64,000 nucleotides of DNA from Cladobotryum mycophilum (taxonomy: Eukaryota; Ascomycota; Sordariomycetes; Hypocreales; Hypocreaceae). The notes under the pieces are model-generated. The model did no database searches, was not told the DNA's origin, and saw only the letters and a list, made by a program, of their open reading frames with translations. Made by a program: the position numbers and the translations under genes. Each line of letters starts with the position of its first letter. Within the stretch, counting starts at the first letter, position 1. The DNA is taken from assembly GCA_036429605.1 (NCBI GenBank), contig JAVFKD010000016.1, forward strand, positions 1,240,001-1,304,000. The letters run 5' to 3'. Of the stretch, positions 1-12,114 are shown piece after piece.

Positions 1-508
1 CCTTTCGGCTCTTCCGCGGGGGAGCATTCCAAGGCCAAGGGAAGCTTGATTAGATTCCGAGATCCCAACCCAAACCAAGGAAATCCAAGCAGCCAAGTTT
101 ATTATTCCTACCAGGGTCTTTTTGTTTGTGAAGGGATTTTGATGCTTAAAAAAGATGTGGCTGGGCCGGCTTGGCAAAATGGCTAGTGCCGCTAATCCCC
201 GATCACGGCCCATTTTCGGATAAAAATCTGACGCCGCCAATTGTCAGTCCCCTCTCTGGTGGGGCAGCCTGTGGCTTGACGCAGCACCAAGCTTGCCAGA
301 GCTGGAACTCGATGTGATGCTGCTTGCTCTGTGCATTCGTCGTCGTCTCACTGCTTGAATGCTTGCTGGCTTGCTCGGAGAATTGCATCACCATCGCATC
401 TCCATTCAACCTCATCTCATCTCCACCAATATCGTCGCCAGCTCCTACCACTCCTCCTCTTTCTACCCCGCCTTCTAGAATCGCCTTGGCACCTGCAGCG
501 CCATCACA
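1..508 (+). promoter_or_regulatory. Upstream region and leader of VMA13
   Basis: No convincing gene lies here; the short open frames have no recognisable composition. The last 100 or so bases are pyrimidine- and CCA-rich and end in a CACA context immediately before the VMA13 start codon, as is usual for fungal leaders. No TATA box or specific factor site stands out. Confidence 0.45.
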
Positions 509-2146
509 ATGTCGCTCGACCCGCCGACCTATTTAGCCTCATTGCAGAGCAACATTCGACAGCGACCGATTCCATGGGAGGGAGCTGTTAGAGCCAACAG
601 TCTGACTGAGGACAACCACAACAGAATCCGCGCCGTCGACAAGGCCAAGAAACCAGAGCAGAGGAAGGAGATTGTAGAACAGGATCTCGATGGCTACCGG
701 TCGCTATTTGTGGGCAGTGTTGGAAATCCCAGCGTTCTCGAGACGGCTGCGAAGAATGCCAATGTGATACAATACATCTTGGTGTTGCTGAGTGATTTGC
801 TTGATGGTAAGCTTTGCGCCTCGCATCCATGCCGATGGATGCCCTTCACGAGACGGAATTACTAGGCAGTGGCAGCCAATGCTACTACCCTCCTCTGAAG
901 AGTGACTTCTTATTGATAAAGCAGGATGCAATGCTAACGCCTCAATCCTCGATTACTAGTTGTACCATCTCTTGCCAAAACCATCTTCAAGTCTTCCGAT
1001 CCATATGAGCATTTCTTACCGCTGCTCCGCAACAATAATACCGAAGACCAGATCCCACTGCTCGCTGCCCACGCCCTAGCGAACCTCATGGCACAAGCCC
1101 GCGATGCTTCTGCGGCGACCCAGCGCGCGCTCCCTATTATTTTCACCTATTTGTCTGGCCTAGCCAAGAGCACCGATGCTGGTATGCAGGACATAGCTGT
1201 ACAGGAGTATTCGTCACTGCTTTTCGGACACGCCCCTCGAGAGCAGTTCTGGAACCAGCAAAGCGAGACGATTGCGCCCCTCATCAAGATTCTACGAACA
1301 GCTGCTAGCATTGGTAACGGCGGAGACTCTTCTGCTACGCTCTGGAGTGGTGCTGCCAGCGCTCGCAGCGAAGGTTCTTTTGGAAATGGTGTGGGCATCC
1401 AGCTTTTGTACCATGTTCTCATGGTCATGTGGCAGATGAGCTTCGAGGCCGAGCAGATTGGTGATGATCTGAACCAGTACGTCTGGATAACGTTTGTTAT
1501 CACCGGTGATGGTCGCTAACAGCATTACAGTGAATATGACATCATTCTGCTGTACACACATCTTCTCCGCTTGTCGCAAAAAGAAAAGACAACTCGATTG
1601 ATTGCGTCTACACTATACAACCTGCTAGAGAAGAACCAAAAGTCTCTTCTTCCTACGGCTGTGCTTGCACGACTGCCATCAGTGTTGGAAAACATTGGCA
1701 GCCGTCATCTTACGGACCCCGATTTGCTAGAAGACCTCTCGAGCCTCAAGGAGCTTCTGGAAGAGTACACAAAGACCAAGACCAACATCGATGAGTACGT
1801 TGCCGAGGTCCGATCTGGTCATCTCCGCTGGTCTCCGCCCCATCGCAGCCAGGTGTTTTGGGCTGAGAACGCTCGAAAGATCCTGGAATACCAGAACGGA
1901 GAGATTCCCCGGAAGCTGGCTGAGATCATGCAAGAGCCCTGGGATAACGATAAGCAAGTTTTGGCGATTGCATGCAACGACATTGGATGTTTGGTTAAGG
2001 AGGTTCCGGAGAAGAGGTCTCAGCTGGAAAAGATTGGTCTAAAGAGAAGGGTCATGGAGCTCATGCAGTCAGACGATGAAAACGTCCGATGGGAAAGTCT
2101 GCGAGCTTTGGGCGGTTGGTTGAAGTACAGCTTTGAGAGTAATTAG
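509..2146 (+). CDS. VMA13: V-type proton ATPase subunit H (Vma13)
   Basis: Subunit H sits on the V1 sector of the vacuolar proton pump. It is needed for activity of the assembled enzyme and silences ATP hydrolysis by free V1. I read three exons: 509-806, 960-1476 and 1531-2146, giving 476 residues, almost the length of yeast Vma13. Donors are GTAAGC and GTACGT; intron 1 has a CTAAC branch site near 932 and ends in CTAG. The protein is helical and HEAT/armadillo-like. The C-terminal V-ATPase H domain is recognisable from segments such as LRWSPPHRSQVFWAEN and the ending ENVRWESLRALGGWLKYSF. Joining the exons keeps the frame through both junctions (phases 1 and 2). The start is the first ATG after a CACA context. 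Family assignment is firm; the junctions are inferred from splice consensus. Confidence 0.95.
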
Positions 2147-2765
2147 ACGGAGGCGAGAGGCAGCATTTCCAACCGTCCAGGTTTAAGGCTGCTGTTTGGG
2201 GGCTGTATTGAAGATGAGTCATTGAGGAACTGAGTTATACGTCTCTTTTGTAGGAAGCTTACTGTAGATGAAGCACGATTGGGGTATTAGTTGTTGTTTG
2301 TATTTGATAGAGTCAGTCAAGGAGCAGTGTGGTACGTGCTCTTGTGGTGTACAAGTAAGAAACCAGTCGAACCTGAATGGAGCTGGTCTCATGTTCCAGT
2401 CATGCCTTGGAATTTATTACATTACAATTGATCAATGGCATTGAAATATTTAACCCTGGGTGGCACAATAATTCTCATTACAACATGTGAACTCTCCAAC
2501 TATCATGAGCATCTATTGCCGTAGTTGGTAGGTGGTAGCCAAAAGTTAAGATCGATATCGGAGCATCACCCGTGGTTATCCGAGCCCCACCTATGGTTTT
2601 CTTACCCAATTGATATCATATCGCAACTCTTGGTGCATCTCACACCAGCGGTCCTTTAAACTCCATTGAGCAGTTCGATTTTTCTTCTTTCTTTCTTTTG
2701 CCTTTCCGTGCTCCTCTCCTCTTCTTCCTTCTCTTTTATTGTTACCCGTGTCCAATTGAGTCGAA
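2147..2765 (+). promoter_or_regulatory. VMA13 3' flank and GCV1 promoter
   Basis: This 619 bp gap between two same-strand genes has no supported gene. The last ~90 bases before the GCV1 ATG are strongly pyrimidine-rich (TTTCTTCTTTCTTTC and CTCCTCTCC runs near 2680-2735), a common core-promoter and leader pattern in filamentous fungi. Confidence 0.4.
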
Positions 2766-4091
2766 ATGAACAGCATTGGGAGACTCGCTCGGGTAGCGCC
2801 CCGCGCGCAAACTGCCCTTATCAGCCGTCAAGCGACTCTCCTTCGCTCAGCAGCGTTGCTCAATCAACAGGGCAGCGTTCGACACGGCTCCGACGTCGCT
2901 ACCGGGCCGCTCAAGAAGACACCTCTGTATGACTTCAACGTCGCCAGCGGGGGCAAGATGGTGCCCTTTGCGGGGTATCACATGCCCGTGCAGTACTCCT
3001 CCCTGTCCCTTACCGACTCGCACCACTTTACGAGGAACCATGCGTCGCTGTTTGACGTGAGCCATATGGTGCAGCACATCTTCAAGGGACCCGCGGCCGC
3101 GGCGTTTTTGGAGACGGTTACGCCCTCGTCGTGGGGCAACCTGGGGGTCATGCAGGGGAAGCTGACGACGTTCTTGTGGCCGGGCACGGGAGGCATTGTG
3201 GACGACTCGGTGATTACGAGGATTGGCGAGGATGAGTTTTACGTTGTTACGAATGGAGCTTGTCTTGACAAGGATACAAAGTACCTTGATGAGGAGTTGG
3301 GCAAGTTTGGCGGCAACGTGGAGTGGACGAGGCTGGATGACTCTGGACTGGTTGCGCTGCAGGGCCCCCAGAGCGCAGAGATCTTGAGCGAGGTTTTGGC
3401 TGGTGATGTCAACTTGAAGGAGCTTTACTTTGGTAACGCGGTGTGGGGTGAGCTCAAGCTCGAGGACGGCAGCAAGACGCATCCCGTGCTGATCAGCCGT
3501 GGTGGATACACTGGCGAGGACGGTTTTGAGTTGTCCTTTAACGGCAAGCTTTATCCTGCGTTTGAGAGCACAGTCAAGGCTGTTGAATCGCTCGTCAAGA
3601 CGGCTGGACCTGAGCGTTTGCAAATGGCCGGTCTTGGTGCCCGTGACTCGCTTCGTCTCGAGGCCGGTATGTGTCTGTACGGCCACGACCTGGATGACAC
3701 CGTTACTCCCGTCGAGGCGGGACTTAGCTGGATCATCCCTCCCGAGCGACGCAAGGCAGGCGGTTTCCACGGCGCTGAAGTCATTCTACCACAACTTACC
3801 CCCAAGTCCAAGGGCGGAAAGGGAGTCGACCGACGACGTGTGGGCTTCGTCGTCCAGGGTGCTCCTGCGCGAGAAGGCGCCGAGGTGCAAAAGGACGGCG
3901 AGACAATTGGCAAGATTACCAGCGGTGTGCCCAGCCCTACGCTTGGAAAGAATATTGCCATGGGATACATAAAGGATGGTTTACAAAAGTCTGGCACCGA
4001 GGTGGATGTCGTTGTCAGGGGTCGCAAGAGGTCTGCCGTGGTATCAAAGATGCCCTTTACTCCCGCCAAGTACTGGAAAGTTCCGGCATAA
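2766..4091 (+). CDS. GCV1: Mitochondrial aminomethyltransferase (glycine cleavage T protein)
   Basis: T protein of the glycine cleavage complex. It takes the aminomethyl group held on lipoylated H protein, transfers the methylene to tetrahydrofolate and releases ammonia in the mitochondrial matrix. The gene is a single uninterrupted exon of 441 residues, normal for fungal Gcv1. Residues 1-45 are rich in Arg, Ala, Ser and Gln and lack acidic residues, as expected for a mitochondrial presequence. The folate-binding GCV_T domain starts near KTPLYDFNVASGGKMVPFAG, and the conserved FDVSHM motif carries the family's catalytic Asp. The C-terminal barrel domain covers roughly residues 320-435 and includes GVPSPTLGKNIAMGYI. 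A 307-codon frame on the opposite strand is a codon-bias shadow. The other glycine-cleavage genes are not nearby. Confidence 0.97.
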   Translation: MNSIGRLARVAPRAQTALISRQATLLRSAALLNQQGSVRHGSDVATGPLKKTPLYDFNVASGGKMVPFAGYHMPVQYSSLSLTDSHHFTRNHASLFDVSHMVQHIFKGPAAAAFLETVTPSSWGNLGVMQGKLTTFLWPGTGGIVDDSVITRIGEDEFYVVTNGACLDKDTKYLDEELGKFGGNVEWTRLDDSGLVALQGPQSAEILSEVLAGDVNLKELYFGNAVWGELKLEDGSKTHPVLISRGGYTGEDGFELSFNGKLYPAFESTVKAVESLVKTAGPERLQMAGLGARDSLRLEAGMCLYGHDLDDTVTPVEAGLSWIIPPERRKAGGFHGAEVILPQLTPKSKGGKGVDRRRVGFVVQGAPAREGAEVQKDGETIGKITSGVPSPTLGKNIAMGYIKDGLQKSGTEVDVVVRGRKRSAVVSKMPFTPAKYWKVPA

Positions 4092-6136
4092 GAGAGGGTG
4101 TGTGTGAGAGAGAGAGAGGGGAGAGAAAAGGAGAAAAAACTGGCATATATGATTTAAAAGGGGAGGCAGGATGTGTTTTCACTTAACGTTTTATTCAAGA
4201 TGGGGAAAGGGATACTTCAACGTGTTTCATGGTTTACGGGGAATCTGGGACTAAGGTTTTTTTTTTTTTTTTTGCAAATTTATTTCTTTAACATTTTCAG
4301 TGGAGTAGAGGAAAGGTATCCATGGATACATGAGATCTCTAAAAAAAGGATATGGAAGCGAATAAATGAGTGGAATACGATCCAACATGTTGTGTAATAT
4401 GTTAAGCATTATGCCACTGGTGGAGATACAGATTGAGTCCGGATTCGACATGCCGAGGTGTAAAGCTTTCCAATAGGAAATCCAATCATATCTTGCGCAT
4501 CTGAATCAATATTACGGAGTACTCTCCTATATTTGAGATATCAGCGGGTGGCTATCTGGATTCCAGCGATTCATTGGAGAAAATGTTTTGGATTGGGCGT
4601 GCTGCAGCAGATGCCCCTCGGCTTCTTATGTTAGTCCGCTCTGCTATGGTGTGAAACCGGTAACATTCCCGTTAGTGAGATATATAGGACCTTATATAGT
4701 ATGATGTAATGGGTGTTTTAGAGAGATGCAGCGATGGGGGATATCAGGGAGACTCTTATAGGTGGATTTTAAAGCTATGTGCTGCAACTTACATAAGATG
4801 GAAGAAGAACATGCAGGTGAATCATGCTCGGATGGTAACCATACTATCTTTCCTATCATGACAGCTACCTATGTCATTTTTCCTGCAAGGATACCATCGA
4901 TAAATTGTGCTTGGACCTTCCCTCGGACATTTTGGAGCGTTTGGAGCCTAGGAGCTTCCTCATTCAAAATGTTTCTTTTTTCTCATGTCTTACGAGGGCG
5001 GTTGAGCGACGGATGTAGAAGCGAAGGGAGGGGCGGGGTTATACCACACGCACTCACAAACACACTCACACACACACCTTTCTCGGGCAGCTTGTATGTA
5101 CATGTAGCTCAGAATAAAGGGACCCGCCGTGTCAAGTTTGAATGGTATTTCCCCGGGCTGATACATCTGGGTGGACAATAGGATGGCAATATGGGGTCGG
5201 TGGGCTGCTCATGTGTTTGGGTCTGGATGACCAGTGGCACCACATCAGGGCTGCCCATCCTCGGAGATGAGGAGGAGGAGATGGAGGGTGGGACACGGAC
5301 TGCCCCATCCATCTCGTTCACTCTCATGGAGACACACGAATAGTGAAGATCAGTAAGGGTGAAGGGCGAGGGCGAGGAGATCACCCGTCATTTTGGCTTT
5401 ATATTAAACAACATGTCAGGTCGAACATCACCGCCAGTCATAGAACCCGGGCAGCGATCGTTGTGTGTGTAACAAAAATAACACAAATGAACACAATGGT
5501 CAGCCAGCCACCATCTATCCTCCACCCTCTGACCCAGGCAGTGCCCATTCTAGGTTCCACGAATAGACCGCACAACACAACCTCCCCATTTCCTAGCGCA
5601 GCGCATGTCCAAAAATCTCATTTATGACATGAATCTCGGGCAACTATGCCTCGAGACCTGCGCGATATTTGCAAGTTGGGGGAATGAAACACACACATAC
5701 AACACACATATATTCAAAACAATATTACCAAGTACCCAGCAGGTAGGCAAGGAAGAAGATACGTTGCCACGATTAACCATGGAGGAGCCATATCACATTA
5801 AGCTTTCAAACGAGCAGCACGGATCCTTCCTGTGACGTATCTACGGAAGTGTTAAACCCCCCCCCAAGATTAGTCATCCCACCTTTTTAGAAGAAAACGA
5901 TGCGGTGAAGGATCTTCATGTTTTGCGCTGATGAGAGGAAAGAGAAGAAAGCCCAGAGAAAAGGGAATTCCAGACAAACGCTGAGGAAAATATTTTCCCT
6001 TGTGTTGGAACTAGGATTTTCGGGACTAGTGCGGAAATTGGGGTGGTGTGGATGTACCCCACATTCGGCTAATCATGAGCCGTTGCAAATTAGGTAGAAC
6101 TCGATGCTGTCAAGGCGCATATCAAGGCTACCCTAT

Positions 6137-6163
6137 AAAAACACCAAAAACACCAAAAACACC
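6137..6163. repeat. Three tandem 9-bp AAAAACACC units
   Basis: Three exact copies of AAAAACACC lie head to tail at 6137-6145, 6146-6154 and 6155-6163. This is a short minisatellite in non-coding sequence; no function is evident. Confidence 0.8.
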
Positions 6164-8153
6164 AATAGTCAAAAAGATATTCACAGCAACCATTCACATC
6201 ATCTTGCATTCCTCTCTCACTCATCGAATAGGCCAAAAAAAAAACAGTAGCTCAGCTCACGTTGCGTCAGTAATGCTACCCCATCCAAGACACAATTCTC
6301 TCATAGTAATTGCCGATCTTTCTCTCTCACCCGCTCGACCGGTGTGGTTGTTCCATGTTTGGTCAAATACCGAATTGGAGAGATAATACTAAAAAAAAAA
6401 AAGAAAAAAAAGATGGCGGGGTACATCAGACAACAATCACCCCATCCCCATCGCCAAAAAAGAATGGGCTGGGCTGGATGCAACTCCAGGTCCATCAAAT
6501 CTGGGGTCTCCTACTACCTATCGCCTAGGGCGGGAAGGGGGATTTGGGGGATCACAGCGGTGGCGGAGCCCTGCATTTTGCTTTCAACTTGTCCATGCTG
6601 CCCAGGGTTGTTATGTCTCTCTGCCACTTAGCTCAACAAGGGGTCCTTTTGATTGATGCATCCATGCATGTCGTCGATCCAATTTTCGGATTGACGCCGA
6701 TGGCCACTTACATACGACACAGATACCACCTACGACATAATCCCGCATACAGTTCCGCCCTCAACATGGTTGCGCGCATGTAGTAATATTATAATTAGTC
6801 GGCAACACGGCATGATTTGTGTTCAGACAGTGCAGCAGCGCAGCGCAATGCAGTTGGCATGTAGGTATGACCAGCTTTGTCAATCAATCATATCCCTTTG
6901 TAGCTTGAAAATGGCTGGCTGGACTGAGATGGTGTCATTGGGGAGTAGCAGCACCAGCACCAGCAGCGGCAACAGCATCATCATCAGCAGCAAGCTGGAT
7001 GGATGGATGAAGTCGTCTTTTGTCCTCGCCATGTTACTGTATCTAGTACGGTATGCATGTCCTAGCCGTTAATTAGTACATCGTGAGAGGTATGGGGTAA
7101 AAGAGACGGTGAGTCTATTCAATAGCCTCCTTCGTTCCCGTCGTCTTCCCTCGGTTGGGGGCGAAGGTGATCTCGGCATTAGCTAGTAGACATCCCTTCT
7201 TCATAGACCACTTCCTCCTGCAAAGCATAGGGACGGACATCTAGGGCATCACGGACGTGCATCCAGAATTCCAAACGACGTCATATGGTGTTGCCAAGCC
7301 TATTGGATGTTTGAGGCTGCCGTCTTGCATGCTTACTCCACCCGACATGGCAGGCAAGAAAAAAGAACAGATTCACATCTAAACGCCCGTATTATGTATG
7401 CATCAAGAACCGGCTGGATCGTCCGGTCCTTGCCAATCGTCAGGGAGGATTGGTTGGATGGGATGGTTGGTGGTCAGCGCTTTGGTACACGCGACCATGG
7501 CTAGCCCACTACCGTCACGCGACATGTCTTTTCCAGGACCAGACAAAGCGGGTTCAGGTGAGCTTGCGTCCGCCATGCATGGGCATGAATACCAGTAGAG
7601 AGTGCAAGTCCGTTGATTCTACCCCCACGAGCTCAAGTGGACAATCCGAAGTGAGACCTTGTCGTATCTTGAGCAAATGACGGGGTTGACAGTGTGGAAG
7701 TGCAAGCAGGGAGCCGCATGCCGGTTGATGTCAGTCAGTCTTGTGCTCCCTTCATCATCATCGCCCTCCCCGTTTCTTGTGTGGTGGTGGTGTATTGCGT
7801 CTTGTTGTAGGTTGCACGGAATGGAAGTATTTTTTCTTTTCTTTTCTCTTCTTTTGTGTAATCATCATGCAACATGACATTACTTTTCTGACTTGATTTC
7901 TTCTTCTTTCCCTTTGAAGATCCGTTCCAGCCATCGTCGTCGTCGTGCTTCTGTTGTCGCACGTGTAAGCCTCTCGGCCTTGAGATTGGTTCCTCTTCTT
8001 TGGCTAGCTTGTAAGCCCACGGCGTTATTTTTTTTTTTTTTTTTGGGTGTATTCTCCTAGGCGGCCTCGCTCGCAGGGAGAAATAGTAGTCAGACATCCG
8101 AGACTTTGCCAATCTGGCAACGTGCGAAGGAAGAAGGATACCCTGGTCCTACC

Positions 8154-8176
8154 CTCCACCTCCACCTCCACCTCCC
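8154..8176. repeat. CTCCAC hexanucleotide repeat
   Basis: About four CTCCAC units, read on the plus strand, sit about 800 bp upstream of PPN1. It is a simple hexanucleotide microsatellite with no evident role. Confidence 0.75.
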
Positions 8177-8973
8177 ACTCCTGGACCAAACGGAGTGACT
8201 GAGGCGAGGTTCTGCATGTTACTGGTTGTAAAAGGTGGATGTAAATGTGGCAATGTGAACAGCCAGCCAGCTGCACCATCACGGTTCTCTCAAGTTAGCA
8301 TGTCCAGACTACGTACCCGCATGTACTAATAATTGGTGGTGGGGTCTCGAGGGGCGCTCTGTCCATTCTTTTTCTTAAAAGGACTCCGAGGAAAGATGCC
8401 TCCTCATCCCTTTCCCTTTTAGAGATTTTATAAATGCCACCGTTTTCTCTTTGAAGATGCTTGGAGTCTTGTTCTCTTACCGTTTTACGACTTGTTCAAA
8501 GTGAGAAACTGGGAGGGTGTTGCTGCTGCTACTGTTGCTGCTGTGCTGGCATGCAAGACGTTGGGCTTTTTTATTTTATTTTATAAGACACACGCACGCA
8601 CACACACACATCCTGTCACCTTGGAGGCGTTTACATTCGACACTCCCAATGACCTCATAGGCAAAGGCGCAGGCGCAGTTTCAGGTACAACCAAACGTTC
8701 AGGCTCCAGGGACCCCTAAAATTTCTCGGTCTAAGAGAAACCTTCTCGCCCTACGAATTCAAACGCCTCAACCGTTTTTTTTATATATATTCTACTTGAC
8801 CTAAATATTTTATTCTTCCTTTACTTTTCTCTCCTACTTTTCCTTTTCCCTACAAGATACCCTCACCTAATTCTCCCTTACTCTCTCCTCAATTCCTTCT
8901 CCCCCCGCCGTTTTCAACGCTTGGCAGAGAAACCAAAAAGGGCCCCTCGCTCGCCCTGCTTCTTTCAGTCAAC

Positions 8974-11182
8974 ATGCCTCGCGCAGGCGGCGTCCGGCTG
9001 CAACACCGACTGGTGCTGGGCCTTGCAGTCCTTGCATCTGCAGTCCCAGTCTTTGCGTTGCCTCTGTCCACCGAACCAGACTCGCAAAAGGTTCTACAAC
9101 TGCCCCTCGATGCAGACCTTCAGCCACAGGCACAACGCAAACTTCAGGGTCGATTCTTGCATATTTCAGGTATGTGCTAATTAATTTGGGTGCCTTAATT
9201 TACACGTTTTCCCCCCGGCCAGCACTTGCGTCACCTTGCTGGCCAAAATACTACACCTTGGCATTGTGCAACCCAAATCAATTGCTAACCAATCATTGCT
9301 CAATAGATTTCCACCCTGATGAATTCTACAAGGTGCACACCTCCACCGAGGAGGGAATTGCATGCCATCGAGGCACAGGCTTGGCTGGCACATACGGCGC
9401 CGAAAAGACTGACTGCGACACTCCTTACACCCTCGTAAATGCTACTTTCAAGTGGATTGAAGAAAATATCCGCGACTCGGTCGATTTTGTCATTTGGACA
9501 GGTGATTCGGCGAGACACGACAGCGACGAACAAACCCCGAGACACGAGCCCGAAGTTGTTAGATCCAACCGATTCATCGCCAACAAGTTTGTCGACACTT
9601 TTTCCACCGACGACCAACTCTCAGTCCCCATTATCCCGACTTTTGGTAACAATGACTTCCTCCCACATAATGTCATGTATGCCGGCCCCAACAAGTGGCT
9701 CCAACACTACACCGATATCTGGCACCGTTTCATCCCGGAGGAGCAGCGCCACTCTTTCGGCTTTGGTGGCTGGTTCTCCGTTGAAGTTATTCCCAACCAG
9801 CTCGCTGTTTTCAGTCTCAATACCATGTACTTTTTTGATCGCAACCCTGGTGTCGATGGTTGCGCCCATCCCGATGAGCCTGGCTACAAGCAGCTCGATT
9901 GGCTGCGAGTCCAGCTGCAAATCATTCGAGACAGAGGCATGAAGGCCATTCTCATGGGACATGTTCCCCCTGCTAGAACTGAGAGCAAGCAGCTGTGGGA
10001 TGAGACATGCTGGCAAAAGTACACGCTCTGGCTGAAGCAATATCGTGACGTCGTCACTGGTTCCTTGTATGGACACATGAACCTTGATCATTTCCTGCTC
10101 CAGGATGTTGAGGATCTGGAACCCAGTCTTGGTGCCGAGCAGGTCACCACTCGCGACTTCTTGGAAGATGAGTTGTGGGTTGAATCCAAAGAAGACTATC
10201 TCCAAGAGCTGCGTGAAAAGTGGTCCGACTTGCCAAAGTCCATTGTTCATACATCTGATGGTGGCGATCAGGATATTCAGAACGGCAAGAAGAACAGGGG
10301 CAAGAAGCACAAGAACAAGTGGGGCGAGATTGGCGGCGAGCATGCCGAGCGATACCAATTGACCCTCATCAGCCCCAGTGTTGTACCCAACTACTTCCCT
10401 ACCCTTCGCATCGTCGAATACAACATCACTGGTCTGGAGGGTGCTGCTATATGGAAGGATCCATATGATGCCTCCTCAGCATCCCTGGAATCTATCAAGG
10501 ATAATGAAATCTTTGAAGATGAAGAACATGATCTCACCGAGTTGAAGAAAAAGAAGGAGAAGAGCAAGCCGGGAAGGAAGCCACCCAAGGACCATGATCT
10601 CATTGTCCCTGAGAACCCCCGAAGAGCTTCTTGCCCGGACCTGCTTATTCCCCCCAGTCTCTCAGTCTTACTGGCTACACTCAATATTTTGCCAACCTCA
10701 CTCACATCAATGATGACATCCCCGACGAGGTTGAAGGCACAAAGTGGCGCCAGGGAGAACACGATGACAAGACACCTAAACATGGAAAGCCAAAGCCTCG
10801 CAAATTTAAATTCGAGGTTGAGTACAGCACCTTCCACGACAAGATTTACAAGATGGCAGATTTGACAGTCAAGAGTTACCTACAGCTGGCATACCGCATG
10901 AAGAGCAAGGATGACGGAAAGTCAATGGGTCCTTTCAGCGATGATTTGATTGAAGACGAAGAGCAAGAAGACGCATTAGACGCCGCGAATGGAGACATAA
11001 ACTCTGATTTGCTCGACCAAGAGGAGGCTGAAGAGAACGCCTCGGAAGACCTCGACGCTCTAAAGAAGAAGCATAAGAAAAAGAAGAACAAGAACGGCAG
11101 AGAAAACAACAAGACGTGGCTATACTTCCTTAGCCGCGCCTTTGTGAGCACTGTCCCTATGAACGAGTTGAAGCAGATGTAA
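8974..11182 (+). CDS. PPN1: Vacuolar endopolyphosphatase (Ppn1), apparent frameshift
   Basis: A calcineurin-type metallophosphatase that cuts internal bonds of inorganic polyphosphate in the vacuole. Exon 1 (8974-9169) encodes an N-terminal hydrophobic signal-anchor (VLGLAVLASAVPVFAL). A 137-nt intron (GTATGT, CTAAC branch, ATAG) leads to exon 2 from 9307. Phosphoesterase motifs are clear: DFVIWTGDSARHD, PTFGNND, ILMGHVPPA and GSLYGHMNLDHF. The frame is lost around 10610-10621. The downstream frame resumes with LPGPAYSPQSLSLTGYTQYF and runs to 11182, with acidic/Lys-rich tracts before the conserved C-terminus. A C5 run at 10616-10620 lies at the break; one missing C, or alternatively two extra bases, would explain it. 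No intron consensus fits. Total length is about 690 residues, as in the family. It may be a sequencing error or a truncated allele. Confidence 0.9.
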
Positions 11183-12114
11183 AAACGACTTTTTTGTATC
11201 ATGTGTGTACAATTGCATAGCGGGCGTTGCTTTTTTACCTTGGGCATTTGTAAATATGTCGCTGGACGGCAGACATATGGCGTTTGGATGTAATGGTGCA
11301 ACACTGACCATTTGATGGCATGGGGGCGGGAAGAAGAATTGTTTTGAGCACTGTTATGATTATGAATATATGATACCATGTTATTGATTTGTTACCATTT
11401 TTACCTTTTTATTCAAGTGAACTTTGCGATTATTACAAGTATTTTGGAATTCTGAGATAGCCCCTTGCTAGGACAGCGAAACATGGTCACGTCACACAGC
11501 ACCAAGTCTCATCTGGGATTTGAACGTCATCGTCGGTTTCGCATGCGTTCTCCCGGCGGGAGATATTAGCCTGATACGGCGGCAATTGGCCTTTCAAATC
11601 AAACGCATAATGTTTCAATATTTCCCCAAGCTTCTCCAATCGGAAACTTGTTTGAAGCTTCAATGACGTAAGTTCGAAGTGATGTGCTGTACAACACATG
11701 CGATCACACACGTAATATAGACACCCTGCAATATGATTTCTCCATGACCAGTGATGATGCAATGCAATGTATTGGATATATTGTTTATGCTATGTGACAT
11801 AGGTATGTAGTATAATGAAACGCAAAACAGAAAACGACAGAAAAAAAGGGTATCTACCAGCGAAGGCGACCCGTAGCAAATCCAACCGAATATGTATATG
11901 CCAGGCCTATTATAATATCGTACATGGTGCTCAAGCTTTCATTTTAGTGTTTTTTTGTCATATTGCTTCGATTCCTGATCGTTGTCGCAAAATCGACGAG
12001 AGTCTCCCTTGACTCCTCCTGTCCATATTGTATTTGATGCAAGGTAGCGAACGAATAAAACGGTCCGTTCAAGAGGACCAGCCTCGTAGAGATGATTTGA
12101 GCGCAATAGCAGCT
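11183..12114. other. Convergent intergenic region
   Basis: This 0.9 kb lies between the 3' ends of PPN1 and the minus-strand gene at 12115-12676. It should hold both 3' untranslated regions. The open frames here are short and unrecognisable; I see no further gene. Confidence 0.45.

Larger units (their letters stand above)
4092..8973. other. 4.9 kb intergenic region without a supported gene
   Basis: I see no protein-coding gene here on either strand; open frames are at most ~140 codons, low in complexity and without recognisable motifs. Simple sequence is abundant: a GA-rich tract after GCV1 (about 4105-4135), T runs near 4260, CA-rich sequence near 5050-5078, a C10 run near 5868, three 9-bp AAAAACACC units at 6137-6163, AGC/ACC trinucleotide sequence near 6947-6990, CTCCAC repeats near 8154-8176 and CA repeats near 8590-8610. 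The last 200 bases are pyrimidine-rich and probably form the PPN1 leader. An unannotated non-coding transcript is possible but not shown. Confidence 0.5.

Noticed and set aside
2847..3770. 307-codon open frame opposite GCV1
   Set aside because: It lies fully antisense to a strongly recognised single-exon gene, has no recognisable motif, and is explained by third-position bias.
4762..5181. 139-codon frame in the 4.9 kb gap
   Set aside because: Low-complexity content with simple repeats and no splice-supported extension or motif.
9621..10358. 245-codon open frame opposite PPN1
   Set aside because: Antisense to the conserved phosphoesterase domain with no family features.
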